Shown here one piece after another: positions 9,921 to 20,862 of a stretch of DNA of 64,000 bases. Each line of letters starts with the position of its first letter. The stretch's first letter is position 1. Location of the stretch: the NCBI GenBank assembly GCA_013306675.1, contig JABLUY010000131.1, positions 38,200 through 102,199 of the forward strand, read 5' to 3'. The notes beneath the pieces are model-generated. The model did not search any database, had not been told where the DNA came from, and saw only the letters and a program-made list of their open reading frames with translations. Made by a program: the position numbers and the translations under genes. This DNA is from Thraustochytrium sp. TN22 (taxonomy: Eukaryota > Sar > Bigyra > Thraustochytrida > Thraustochytriidae).

Positions 9921-12113
9921 CTAGGTGCTCGCGTAGGTGGTGTAGAGACGCAGGCGGGCGGCAGCGCGCTTCGTGGCTTCGTGGGTCTCGCCCTGGACGA
10001 CACGGCGGATCTGCAGGGCCTCGCTGACGAGGGTGGCGGCACGGGAATAGTCGCGCATCTGAAAGTAGCAGATGGCGGCATTCTCGATGGAGTCGGCGAG
10101 TGATTCCTGCGGCGAGGCGCCAAAGATGCGGCGCTTGATGCGCATGGAGTCCTCGTAGCACTCGAGGGCCTGCGGATAGTCGCCGGAGCTGGTGAGAACA
10201 AGGCCAATGTTGTGGCGCACGCGCGCGTAGGCGAGATGCTCGTCGCCGCGCGTCTCGTGGATGGAGATGGCGCGCTGCAGGAAGATGAGCGCGTCGGTGA
10301 AGAAGCCGAGCGCGTGAGCTTCGAGCCCGGTCTCATTCAGGATGTTGGCGATGAGCGGGTGGTTGCCGTCGAGGGACTCCTCGGCGATGGACTGCGCATC
10401 GTGCAAGAGGCGGAGGGCGCCGCGATGGTCGCCCTCCCGCGACGAGACGGCGGCGAGCGTCTTGTACACCTCGGCGCGCCATGGATGGCGCATGCGCAAG
10501 CTGGCGTCCGCAGTGGCGAGCGCCTGTGTGGCGATCTCGCGAGCGCGCGTCGTGTCGCCTTGCTCGAGCGCCACGAGCGCCTGGTCAATGTAGATTCGCG
10601 TCAGCTCGTAGAAGCGCGGCCCGCGCTCCGCGCGCAGGCGGGTCGCGGCCTCGTTCAGGTGGTCGGCCGCCTGGTCGTACTTGCCCATGCGCATGTAGAT
10701 GGTGGCCATCTCGTCCAGAGCGAGGGCCAGGCGCCGCTCGCGGTCCGTCACCTCGGTGTGCGAAAGGATGATGTGGTGCGCGCGCTCCAGCACCTCCAGC
10801 GCAGGGCCGAACTGATCGTTGAGGCGCAGCACCTTGCCTACGCCCATGACGAGGATGTCGGCAACGAAGATGTCGTCCGGGCCCTGATAGGCTTCCACGA
10901 TGGTGAGCGCCTGCGCCTGGTAGACCTGCGCCACGTCGTAAAACGCCTGGTCGATCATGAGCTGGCTCGCCTGGAAGAGCAGGCGTGCATGCGCCATCAT
11001 AAGGTCCGCGTCGTGCTCGCGGCCCTGCGTGGCGAGGTCCTCCGAGTCGACGGCCGCCTGCGCCTTGTTTACGAACCACGTTCGCAGCTGCCGGAGAATG
11101 ACCCCATTCAGCCGCGCGAAGCCGCCCTCCACGTGTGTGGCCACCGCCGTCATGATGCGCTCGCGGTCCGCCGCGCTATGGCACTCTGCCTGGCGCATGT
11201 CCATGCGCATGAGCGAGCCCAGCACCCGCTGGTAGTCCTCGCGCAGCGCCTCCAGAAACCGCAGGTGCTCGCCTGGCGGGAAGGCCAGCGCAATCGATCG
11301 CTCACTCTGCACCGCGCCGTAGATCTCCCAGATGCACCACGCGCGCTTGAGCGGCGTCGGATTCACCCAGCTGTCGAAGAAGACGATGCGCTCGTCGAAG
11401 CGCCGGATCGCCTCGTGCAGGCCCGTCGACAGCAGGCGCTCCCGCTCGCGCCGCACCTCGTCCAGCTGCTCATCCGCCGTCAACAGCCCCTGGTTCGCGC
11501 CAAAGATGTCAATCCACACGAAGGACTCGCGCATTGGCGCGCCCTGCGACTCGAAGTGCGCCGACAGTCCGGCCACCACGTCCGCGAACCGCGTCTTGCG
11601 CGCCTGCGACACGAAGGCGCCCTCGAACGGACGCCCCACCAGCGCGCGGTCCACCAGCTTCAGGTAAATCTCGCCCGCCGTGCGCACCGCCGGCAGCACC
11701 AGGTACTCGCAGAGATCCTCCACGGTCCACTCCTCGCGTTCCTTGAGCACCACGTCGCTCGGCGAGAACTCCACGCCCAGCGCGTCCTCGGCCGACCCCA
11801 GCTGGCCCTGCCACACGTGGCCGGACTTGTCCGTCACCGCCACGGTCGACCCGCCGCGCAGCGTCCTCGCCGCGCGCTCCACGTCCGCCCTGACCGTCGC
11901 CAGCTCCACCTGGGGCAGCAGCTCGCCGCTCAGCAGGTTCTCCCTGAGCTCCAGCAGGAACTCCATCGACAGGCCCTGGAAGCACACCACCTCGTTGCTC
12001 AGCCGGTCCGAGTACTCGCCGCTCGACCGCTGCGTCGCCGACCGCGCCAGCACGCGCGCGCCGCGCGCCAGCGCCGCCGACTTGCGTCGCGCCGCCGCCG
12101 CGCGCCGCCGCAT
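9921..12113 (-). CDS. TIR-like (WIDIF...RAWCxWE) domain protein with C-terminal TPR array
   Basis: 730 residues, no introns. Residues about 180-300 contain FVWIDIFGANQG, then FFDSWVNPTPLKRAWCIWEIYGA. This W-x-D-x-F/N-Q...L-x-R-x-WC-x-x-E pattern is the TIR/heterokaryon-type domain common in algae and oomycetes, usually fused to repeats. From about residue 410 to 720 there are at least six TPR-like helical pairs with kinesin-light-chain spacing (for example LALALDEMATIYMRMGKYDQA, ARVRHNIGLVLTSSGDYPQA). There is no signal peptide or membrane segment. Such proteins are thought to act in signalling or NTP/NAD-linked innate responses, but no function is established for this one. The catalytic Glu of NAD-cleaving TIRs cannot be assigned by eye. 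The long plus-strand frame across this gene is a GC-driven shadow. Confidence 0.7.
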   Translation of the reverse strand: MRRRAAAARRKSAALARGARVLARSATQRSSGEYSDRLSNEVVCFQGLSMEFLLELRENLLSGELLPQVELATVRADVERAARTLRGGSTVAVTDKSGHVWQGQLGSAEDALGVEFSPSDVVLKEREEWTVEDLCEYLVLPAVRTAGEIYLKLVDRALVGRPFEGAFVSQARKTRFADVVAGLSAHFESQGAPMRESFVWIDIFGANQGLLTADEQLDEVRRERERLLSTGLHEAIRRFDERIVFFDSWVNPTPLKRAWCIWEIYGAVQSERSIALAFPPGEHLRFLEALREDYQRVLGSLMRMDMRQAECHSAADRERIMTAVATHVEGGFARLNGVILRQLRTWFVNKAQAAVDSEDLATQGREHDADLMMAHARLLFQASQLMIDQAFYDVAQVYQAQALTIVEAYQGPDDIFVADILVMGVGKVLRLNDQFGPALEVLERAHHIILSHTEVTDRERRLALALDEMATIYMRMGKYDQAADHLNEAATRLRAERGPRFYELTRIYIDQALVALEQGDTTRAREIATQALATADASLRMRHPWRAEVYKTLAAVSSREGDHRGALRLLHDAQSIAEESLDGNHPLIANILNETGLEAHALGFFTDALIFLQRAISIHETRGDEHLAYARVRHNIGLVLTSSGDYPQALECYEDSMRIKRRIFGASPQESLADSIENAAICYFQMRDYSRAATLVSEALQIRRVVQGETHEATKRAAARLRLYTTYAST

Positions 12114-12757
12114 CGTGCTGCCACGGCACGCGCCGCCGCCGCCGCCGCCGCCGCCGCCACTGCCCGCGCGCGGCCGAGCGCGCGCCGCGACCCGGACGGA
12201 GCGAGCGAAGCGAAGCAGGCGCGGGCCCGAGCAGTACCGCGGTTGCTGCTTTGAAGTCAGGCGAGCTTTGATCGAGGGTCAGCGACCTTGGCGGCCGGCA
12301 CGCGCGCTTTACGCCCGTCAGGGCAGTGCACGCGCTCGCCGACCTGGCGGTTGCTAGCTAGCTAGCTAGCTAAGCTAGCACGCCCGAAGCTATGAAGCAT
12401 GAGAGAGAGAGAGAGAGCTGGCTGGCACTGCTGAGAGCTCGGAGCTGGGCTTTGAGCTGACAGAGCCTGACAGAGCCTGTCTTGCTTCCTTCCTCCAACC
12501 TCTCGAGCCGACTCGCGACGAGGGGATCAGCAAGTGCGGCCAGGTTGTGAGCGGAGCAAATGAATCGGATTGTCAAAATCTGTCTGTCTGTCTGTCTGTC
12601 ATTCTGTCGGTTGCTGCTTGGTTGGTTGGTTGCTCACGGACTCACCGTCTCGTGGGTTTCCAGATTTCCCGTGGACGGCGTGGACCATGACCAACGACCT
12701 TGTCAGAACCTGTCAGAACTCGTAGTGAGCAAAAGGTTGCTTGAATTACGACTTACT
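12114..12757. other. Intergenic region with several microsatellites
   Basis: 644 bp between two minus-strand genes. It contains a GCC run (12130-12165, GGC on the TPR gene strand), a CTAG run (12353-12377), a GA run (12401-12417), (TGTC)n at 12581-12600 and a TTGG run near 12619. It must hold the TPR gene promoter and the ABCA 3' UTR. No gene is seen. Confidence 0.6.
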
Positions 12758-15700
12758 TTACTTGCCAAAGATGTTGGGAAAGATGCCTGAGCTCATAAAG
12801 GAGGAGGCAAAGGAAGCCGACGTGGCGACTCGCGAGCGATTGGTCGGGGCATAGCGGTTGGCAATGTTCATAAAAACCTGCTCGAGAGAAGCCTGAGAGA
12901 CGCTGTAGGAGTCGAGGCCCCATACGTCGCGATTGGCCTCGAGGGTCTGAAAGATGGAGGCAAGGGAGTGACCCTCAAAAGGGATGCTGAGTGTGGCCTG
13001 CGGGCCGTACTGCTCTTTGACAGAGCCGCCTAGGGCCTCCTGCATGTAACCAACGGCGCGCAGGCAAGCCTGATAGCCGGCGACTCGGATCTGGACCTCG
13101 TAGCCAGAGCAGAAGCGCTTCTTGAGATGCTGCGAAGTGCCGATGCAGCGCATGACGCCGCCAGCCATGATGCTCACGCGATCGCAGAGCGCCTCGCACT
13201 CCTCCATGGAGTGGCTGGTGAGCACGATGCTGCGCGACTCGTGCATGAAGCTGCTGATGATCTCCCAGATGCGGCGCCGCGCGCTGGGATCCACGCCCGC
13301 GCTCGGCTCGTCCAGGAGAATGACGTCCGGCCCGCCCAAGAGCGCGATCGCAATGGACAGCTTGCGCTTGGTACCGCCCGAGTAGGTGGAGGAGATGACA
13401 TCGGCGAAGGGCCGCAAGTCGCAGGCATCCAGCAGGGCGGCAACCGTCTTATCGATGTTTGCGGCCGGGATGCCCTTGATGCGCGCGTAGATTTCCAGAT
13501 GCTCCTGGGCAGTCAGTCTTGGAAAGAGCGCGTCGAACTGCGGACAGTAGCCAATGTCGCGGCTCGACCCGTGCAGGAAGATTGATTTGCCGTGCAGGAG
13601 GATCTTGCCCTCGCTGGGCATGAGCTCGCGCGTGATCATCTTCATGGTGGTCGTCTTGCCGGCGCCGTTGGTGCCAAGGAAGCCAAAGCACTCACCCGGC
13701 ATGATGCCTAGCGAGAGCTGCCGCACCGCCACGAACTTGCGTCCGGTGCGTGCGCTCGAGAAGACTTTGCGAAGCAGGCGCAGCTGGAGAATGTCCTCGG
13801 CCCCGCTGCGGAAGACGCGCCGCCGCTCCTCGCGCACGTCCTCGTCCTCATCAAAGATGTAGCGCCCCAAGCGACGCGCCTTGGCCGACCTGGAGCTGCC
13901 ACCGCCGCCGCCGCCCTTTTCGTCGCCGCCAAAGCGGTGCGGCTCGAACTCAAAGCCCGTGGCGCCACCGCCCTCGATTGGCCGCAGGACGCCAGCGCCG
14001 CTCATCTTGCGCAGCGTGAGGTCATACTCCATGATCTTGTCGTTGGTCATGTGCTCTAGGCTCTGCTCCTCGAGAGGCTCGGGTCGCCCGCCCTCAGCCT
14101 GCAGCTTTGCCTCCTGGCCGCCATCCTTCGCCTCCTCGCGCCCCGAGGTGTACAGCTTGTGCAGCTGGACGTCCTCCTGCGAGGCGGCCTTGGACCCCGT
14201 GCCGTGTGTCGACGCCCTGCTCTCCGTTTCCTCGTCGCTGTCCTCCTCATCACTGAACTGGTATACGGGCTCATTGTTGGCAACCTCGTTGCGCAGCTCC
14301 TGCGCACGCTTCGCGACGTGCATAGGCATAATGGACGCCTTGGTCTGACGACCATGATGGCAGCGCGCCACGGCCCGCTTGACCTTGTGGAAGGTCTTGT
14401 GCAGCCGTACGTTGCCCATGAGCCACTCAATGATGACCAGCAGGGAGAAGTAAAACCCCGAGAGCAACGCGAGCACAGTCAGATTGCGCCCGAGCAGTTC
14501 CCACGCGAAGACATTCCAGCTCGAGTCGTCTTCCAACACCGAGCGCGTGATGGACTCCTCGGTCGCCGCAATGAGGCCCTCGCCCAGATTGAAGGCCGGA
14601 AACCAGCGAAAGACGCGGCGCATTGCCTCGCCCTGGGTGGTGAGTCCATAAATGTCCAACGAGACCGCCGTCACCACGAACATCCAGCCGGTGAGAAAGT
14701 TGAAGAGCGAAATGGCAATCTGCGCCGTGTTGTCGTCCTGGAACAAGAAGGAAAGGCAGTACGCCTGCGGGATGGCCGCCAGGCCGTATAAGAAGAAGAG
14801 CGCGCAGGTGCCAAAGGCGACGGCCGACTGGTTATCCGCGAAGTCGATGGCGCCCGAGATGGAGAAGCAGAACAGTGTCCACACCGCCACAAGCAGGTAG
14901 CACAGATAGTCAAAGAGCAAGTTGCCCAACCAGTACGTCTTGTAGCCCAGGCCGCTCACGAACATGAGGTGCTTGGCGTGCGAGACGCGCTCCTGCACGG
15001 CGTGCATGCCATAGCACGCCGGGTTGTAGCAAAAGGGGACCAGCGTGAAGAGCACCGCGAAGAACGCCAGCCATACCACGCGAAACACGTTCTCCTTCAT
15101 GGACGTCTCAAATGGATGGTTCCACACCCGGAACGACGCCTCTGGCTCTCCGGTCTCCGCCCGCAGTCGCGCGGTTGCCACTTCGTTGATGCACGCGGCC
15201 TTGGCATGCCCCGAGGATGCGCTGTACAACGTCGTCAGCGGCACGGGGAGACTCACATTGAGCGTGCGCTGGCCTACGAGCGTGCCAAAGGTCAGCGTCC
15301 CGGCCACGGAGGCGAACGCGCTTGCATCCACCCAGCCGGACACCAGGCCGTCCGAGCCGACCACCGGCACGCCCGCTAGCTCCAGTGTCTCGCGCACCGT
15401 CAGCCCGCTCACGTCGGGCAGGCGAATCCACGAGAGCCCGCGATCCAGGATGCGCGACGCCTCGAGCAGGACCGAGAACGGCGTCGTTGCCTCCGTGGCG
15501 TCGAGCACGAAGCTCTGTCCTAGGAGGCTACTCAGCGCAAGCGAGAGCGGCCGGAAGCGCACCGTGCCCAGCACCTGATCGTATAGCGAGTATACGTTGC
15601 CGTCGGCGGGCATTCCGTTCTCCTCGAGAAAGAGGACCGCCAGCGCCAGCGACCCGTCGCCTGCCATCACAGCGTCGCACAGCGAAGCCCATTCGGCATT

Positions 15701-18700
15701 CTCGTCGATCCCAAAGGATGTGGTGAGGTTCGCGAGCCCGAACGACGCCTGCACCTCCGCCAGCGTCAGATTCGAGCCGCAGGCGCGCGCGCGGTAGTAG
15801 CGGTCCGGGTCTGAGCCGAGGGCGTCCATCACGTCCTCCACCGTGAGGTCGGCCAGGGTGGCGCCGACGCCAAAGGCTTCCGTGGCATTGACCTCTTCGC
15901 GGATGGAGTCCAGCAGTGCGTCCAGCGCTTCCAGACCCCGCAGGGTTGTGTTCTCTGGAAGCAGGCTCAACACGAGCGATTCGCTTTGCGCGTCCATGGT
16001 TTGGCGCAAGAGCTGGAAGACCTCCGGCAGCAGCTCGTCGGCGGCAAAGCCGAGGAGGAGAGCTGCCGGGTCTTCCGGGTCAAGCTGCACCACCGCGCCT
16101 TCCAGGAGGCCGGCGCCAAAGATGGCCTGCAAGCCTTCCAGCACCCAGGTCTGCACTTGGACCACTGCGGAGTTCGCGTCGCTGGCATCGCCCACGCCGC
16201 CTGAGCCGCCTGAGCCGCCTGAGCCGCCGCCACTGACCGCGGCCGCGCCGCTCGTGAGCCAGGACACCACATCTGTGCCTGTGCTGGTCACCGTCTGGGC
16301 CAGGCTCATGACGGGCGAGTCAAGAACGTCGGCCACCATCTTGTCCATGAGCGCGTCGAACCGAAGCGCCGCGGCCTCCGCCACAGTCATCCCCATCTCG
16401 TTTGCAACCCAGGCGAGAATCGCATCCTGATCGACGCCGGAAAAGCCGGCAATGTCGCCGAGGTTGATGGGCACATAGACTGTGTCACCTAGCACATACG
16501 AGCACAAGTCCATCTCGCGGCGCTTGAGGTCAATCTCGGCCGAGAACTCGTGCACCTGCGCCTCCTGTTTCTGCAGATTTCTCCACGACAGGCACGTGCT
16601 CGACGCGCAGTCGTGGTCATAGAGTGCGACGTTCTCGGCAAAATTCGGAGACGTCAGGGCCTGGCCGTTACGCGAAGTGTGTGGCGAGCGCCCCGGTGAG
16701 GTGCTGGTGGTCGCCGAGGTATCGATCTCGATGCCCAGCTCCTGTGGCGAAACCTCCACTTCGGGCGGCCAGCGCACGCCGTCAGAGTTTTCCTGGCTGT
16801 TGATATACGTCACGAAGTCAAAGCCTGGCATCATCGCTGCGGTCGACATCTGCAGCGCCGGGCCGGCGCCCTGGGGGCTGATGGAGAGAATGAAGAGAAC
16901 AGAGGTGACGACGATGAGAGGCATACACAGCTCGTGGAAGATTGACCCGCGGTCGCGGCGCAGGGCGATGATGCGCTTGCGAATCACCTGCCAAAGTTGC
17001 GCGCGGTACGAGATCTCGACCGGGCCAGACTTGGCCGGATCTGCCTCGGCGCTGGCCGTGCGCTTCTGGTGGCTTCGCGAGAAGCGCGCTGTTGAGTCCT
17101 TTCCATCGCTGCTCTCGCTGGGCGTCATTGCGTTCTGTGTCTTCTCAGCAACCGAGAGAAAGACGTCCTCGAGCGAGGTCATGCCAATGCCGTACGAGGT
17201 GACGTTGAAGGAGGCCAGGCGCTGCTCGAGTGCCAAGAAGAGATCGCCAAGCGCCTTGTTTTGGCGCGACGGTAGTTGAAAGGAGACCTCGCCCGCCGAG
17301 TTGGTGAGTAAGCGGGCCTCCGGCACGTGCTTCTGCACGAAGGCCTCCAGTGCGCTTACGTCCTTTTTGGAGTGGTCCGTCTTGGTCATGAACATGACGT
17401 AGCCAAGGCCATACTCGAGCTTGAGTTCGAGCGCGGACCCGGTGCACACGATCTTGCCGTCTTTCATGATGGCGATCCGATCACCCAGCAGGTCAGCCTC
17501 CTCGAGGTGGTGCGTCGTCAAAATAATGGTACGGTTGCGCTTGTGGCGCAGAATCAGCGACATCATAGAGCGCCGGCTCTGCACGTCCATGCCGGCGCTC
17601 GGTTCGTCCAGAAAGACCACCTTGCTGTCGCCGATGAGCGAGATGGCTAGGCTCAGCTTGCGCTTCTGGCCACCCGAGAGCCGCGCGGTCTGCACGTTTG
17701 TCTTGTCGCAGAGCTCGCAATCCTCGATCATGCGGTTCACCTCGGCGTCAAGGTACTCGTCCTTGACGCCCTTGAGCGCAGCGAAGAACTCGAGGTGCTC
17801 GCGCACCGTGAGGTCCGGGTACAGCACGTTGTGCTGAGGGCAGACGCCCATGATCTTGCGCACCGAGTTGATGTCGCGCACGATGGATTCGCCGTAAATG
17901 TACGAGTCCCCGCTCGAGACCTCCTGCAGGCCAGACAGCATAGCGATCGTGGTGGACTTGCCTGCACCGTTCGTGCCCAGGAGGCAGGTCACCTCGCCGT
18001 GCATCATCTCCAGGTCGATGCCCCTGACGGCCACCTTGCGTTTGACGCCGCCGTACGCCTTGGTGAGCCCACGCAGCTCCACAGACGGTTGGGCAATGTC
18101 CCAGCGGCGAACACGGTCGAGCTGCCGCTCGATGGTGCCGGCTGTGGCGGCCGCCATGGCCGATGCCGTCGTGCCTTCGCCGCCATCGCCGTTGACGCCG
18201 GCATCACCACCACCATTGCGGCGCAGGATTCGCTTCGACCAGGCGCCGCAGGTCTTGGTCCAGAAACTCGGGCGCAGGATGAAGCTAGGGCTCTCGTGTC
18301 CGCCGAACTTGCTTGGAAGCACCTTGTCCAGATACCAGGCGAGAAAGCAGTACAGCAGGAAGTCGAAAATGAGCATCCCGAGCGTGAAGCTGAAGGGCAT
18401 GTTGCCCTCGGACATGTTGCTCCACGTGAGACCGACGCTGTTGCGCTCGTACGCGATGATGCGGTCGAGGCCAAGCGCGTAGGCGGTCGGCGACAGCAGT
18501 GAGAGCGCCTTCTTCACCTTCACGAATTGGTAGGTTTCGTAAAAGGTGAAGATGTAGGCCGGGACCACCATGCAAAAAACCACGAGCGGGCCGAGCATAC
18601 TAGCAAGCTTGGCGCGGTTGAAGAAGGTCGAGATGATAAAGGCCAACGAGATGAGCGACATATTGAAGAGGAAGATGAAGACCAGCACGAGGGAGAAGTC

Positions 18701-20243
18701 TGCCTTACCGAAGACCGTCGCGCTCATGTAGGCCGCTTGCGCCAGGGCCTGCACAAAGAAGAAGACGGTGTAGGTGACCAGCCACGACAGGTTGAAGACC
18801 CACTCGCGCAGGCCCATGATCTTCATCATCTCCTTCATGCGTACTTCTTTCTCCTGCACAATGACCATGATGAGCTGCGACACCGGGTACACGACGGCGC
18901 ACGCCATAATTAGCCCAGTGATGTAGCCGAAACGCGCGTAAAACTCGGAGACCTCCCACTCAAGTGTCGGATAGGGCGAGCTCCAGTCATCCCCAAGGGA
19001 GAACGACTGCGGCGGTGGCGGCAGATTCTCCATGGCCAGACCCACGCCTTCAGCGTCTAGCGCCGGACTGCTGACGCCAGAGACGTTCTGAGCGAACCGG
19101 AGGAAGGCCGTGACGCTCAGAGACGTGAGCGCGTCCGTGGCGCCTTGCGCGCCACCGAGGTACTTGTTCGCATACTGTAGACCCTGCGCAGCCGCAGCAA
19201 CGCTCTCGTCCTGCATAAGGGTCGCTGACAAAATGTCCTCCACGAGGTCGAGCCCGTCCTTTCCCGAATGCACGGTGTGCGTCCGGTTCGCCACAAAGAG
19301 TTCCACAGCCCGCTGCAGCGAGAGGAATCCGGACCATTGGTACGCGTTGCTACCTGTGCCCAAGTCGCGTGCGAACTCGCGTATCGTTTCCTCCGTGTTG
19401 GGCAGTACGGTGTGCTGCATGCGGATGCGCACGTCGAAGCGCTGGGCAGTGAAGTCCAGCTCATCAAAATGCAGGTGAGCCCACACGCGCTGGCGCCTCG
19501 CTTCCTCCGGGTCAGTCGCCTGGAGGTCTGCGGCGTTCTCCACCGTCTCGTAGTAGTGGACCTCGGCCTTGTCGAAATCTGCAAAGACATCACCTTCGAC
19601 CTTCTCCCAGAAGCGATAATTCTCGTGCATCCATGCGCGGAAGCGATGCACCTCTGGGGTGTCTGGGCTCAAAATTACCTTGCCGAGGCGAAGAAGGTTC
19701 CACCAAATGGCGCCGTCGACGCGGCTTATGAGGTCCGAAGCAGTGTCGAGATTGTCCGCGCCGACCGTCTCGCGCAATGCGAGGTGAATCCAGACGAACT
19801 CGTCGAGCGTCAGCAGGTTCCTCATGCCTTCGGCCATAAAGATGCTGTCGAGGTCTTCGTAAAGGGCGATCAGCTCGTCATCACCCTCAGGCAGGTCGAC
19901 CAAGACTTCGCTTAAGACCCTCGCGGTCTTGGCCACGTCGTAGAATCGCGTCGCGTAGAGGGTGGTATCATGGCGCTTTATCTTCGAGATCTGATAGAAA
20001 GCAACCACCACAAGAATGAAGAGCATGGGCGAGAGCATCTCGAGAAGCGTCTGCATTGGCCGCCGCCGCTTCATGGTCAAGTTTTTTTTCATCACGGCGC
20101 GCAGCTGTCGCGCGCCGAGCCCTGCTGACGACAGAATGCATGGTCGCTCCGGGCGATGCTGCATGTTCGACAGCGCGCTCCTCGCCTGCTCCTCGCCGCC
20201 CTGCTGGAGTTTTGCCTCCTCTCCTGCTACTCCGGCGTTTGCA

Positions 20244-20276
<33 letters not shown>

Positions 20277-20344
20277 GCAGCAGGGGCGGGCGCTTGCTCC
20301 TGGCCGGAGCCCTGGCCTAGCTCGGCACCGCCGCCGCCCGTCAT
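12758..20344 (-). CDS. Full-length ABCA-subfamily ABC transporter
   Basis: 2,528 residues in one uninterrupted exon. The layout is (TM-NBD)x2. A first membrane segment near residue 105 is followed by a large extracytosolic loop, then a TM cluster at about 475-680. NBD1 is at about 755-985: Walker A GTNGAGKST near 790, LSGGQKRKLS near 888, Walker B VVFLDEPSAGMD near 908. A second membrane span and a very large loop (about 1150-1750) include a GGSGGSGGSGG linker. A second TM cluster lies at about 1780-2000. NBD2 is at about 2175-2420: GTNGAGKTTT, YSGGTKRKLS, VILLDEPSAGVD. All catalytic motifs are intact in both halves, so it should be an active lipid/sterol-type exporter or flippase of the ABCA1/ABCA3 kind; the substrate is unknown. 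The N-terminus is Gly/Ala/Gln-rich with a CAG-type run. Confidence 0.93.
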
Positions 20345-20862
20345 CCTCCTCCTCGCCCCGCCGCGTCGTCACCGCAGCGTCTCGGGGCGCCCGTAGGAGG
20401 TCCGCTCGCGGTCACGAGCGAGACAGGAGGTTTTGATGAGCGAAATGATGTTGTTGAGCGAGCGAACAGTGCCTCTTCACAGCAAGTCGAAGCGGTAACT
20501 CACGTCTTGCCTCGTTTCCTCCGGGCGAAAAGTGAGAGCAACTGCAAAGCTGGCCAATCGATCGCACGCCGCCAGTCAACAGCATTCCGCGCCTTGTTCG
20601 GGCCGCTGCTCGCCTCGCGGCGCGCTTCCTCTTAAGCTTGCTTGTGGGCCCGGGCGCACCCTCACGCTTCCTGCCCGCCGGGGGGCCGTTTAGTCGTTCA
20701 ACGGGCAACTTGAAGGACTGCCAGTGTGCGCACCGTTTTTTCTCAAACCCCTCCCCCGCCGGGCAGGCACTGGCAGGCACCGTGCCCGTGCAGTGGTTGG
20801 TCATGCAGGACGCACGCGCCGCAGAGGCCGCCGCAGTGCCGTGGGGCTTCGTGTAGCCGAGG
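20345..20862. other. Divergent promoter region between ABCA (-) and ANK-FN3-IQ (+)
   Basis: 518 bp separating two divergent starts. It is C-rich next to ABCA (G-rich on its coding strand) and less GC-rich in the middle. No RNA gene, repeat or coding frame is convincingly supported. Confidence 0.5.

Noticed and set aside
10212-12254. 680-codon plus-strand open frame opposite the TIR-like/TPR gene
   Set aside because: His/Arg/Leu-rich antisense shadow produced by GC-biased third positions; the minus strand has clear TPR and TIR-like motifs.
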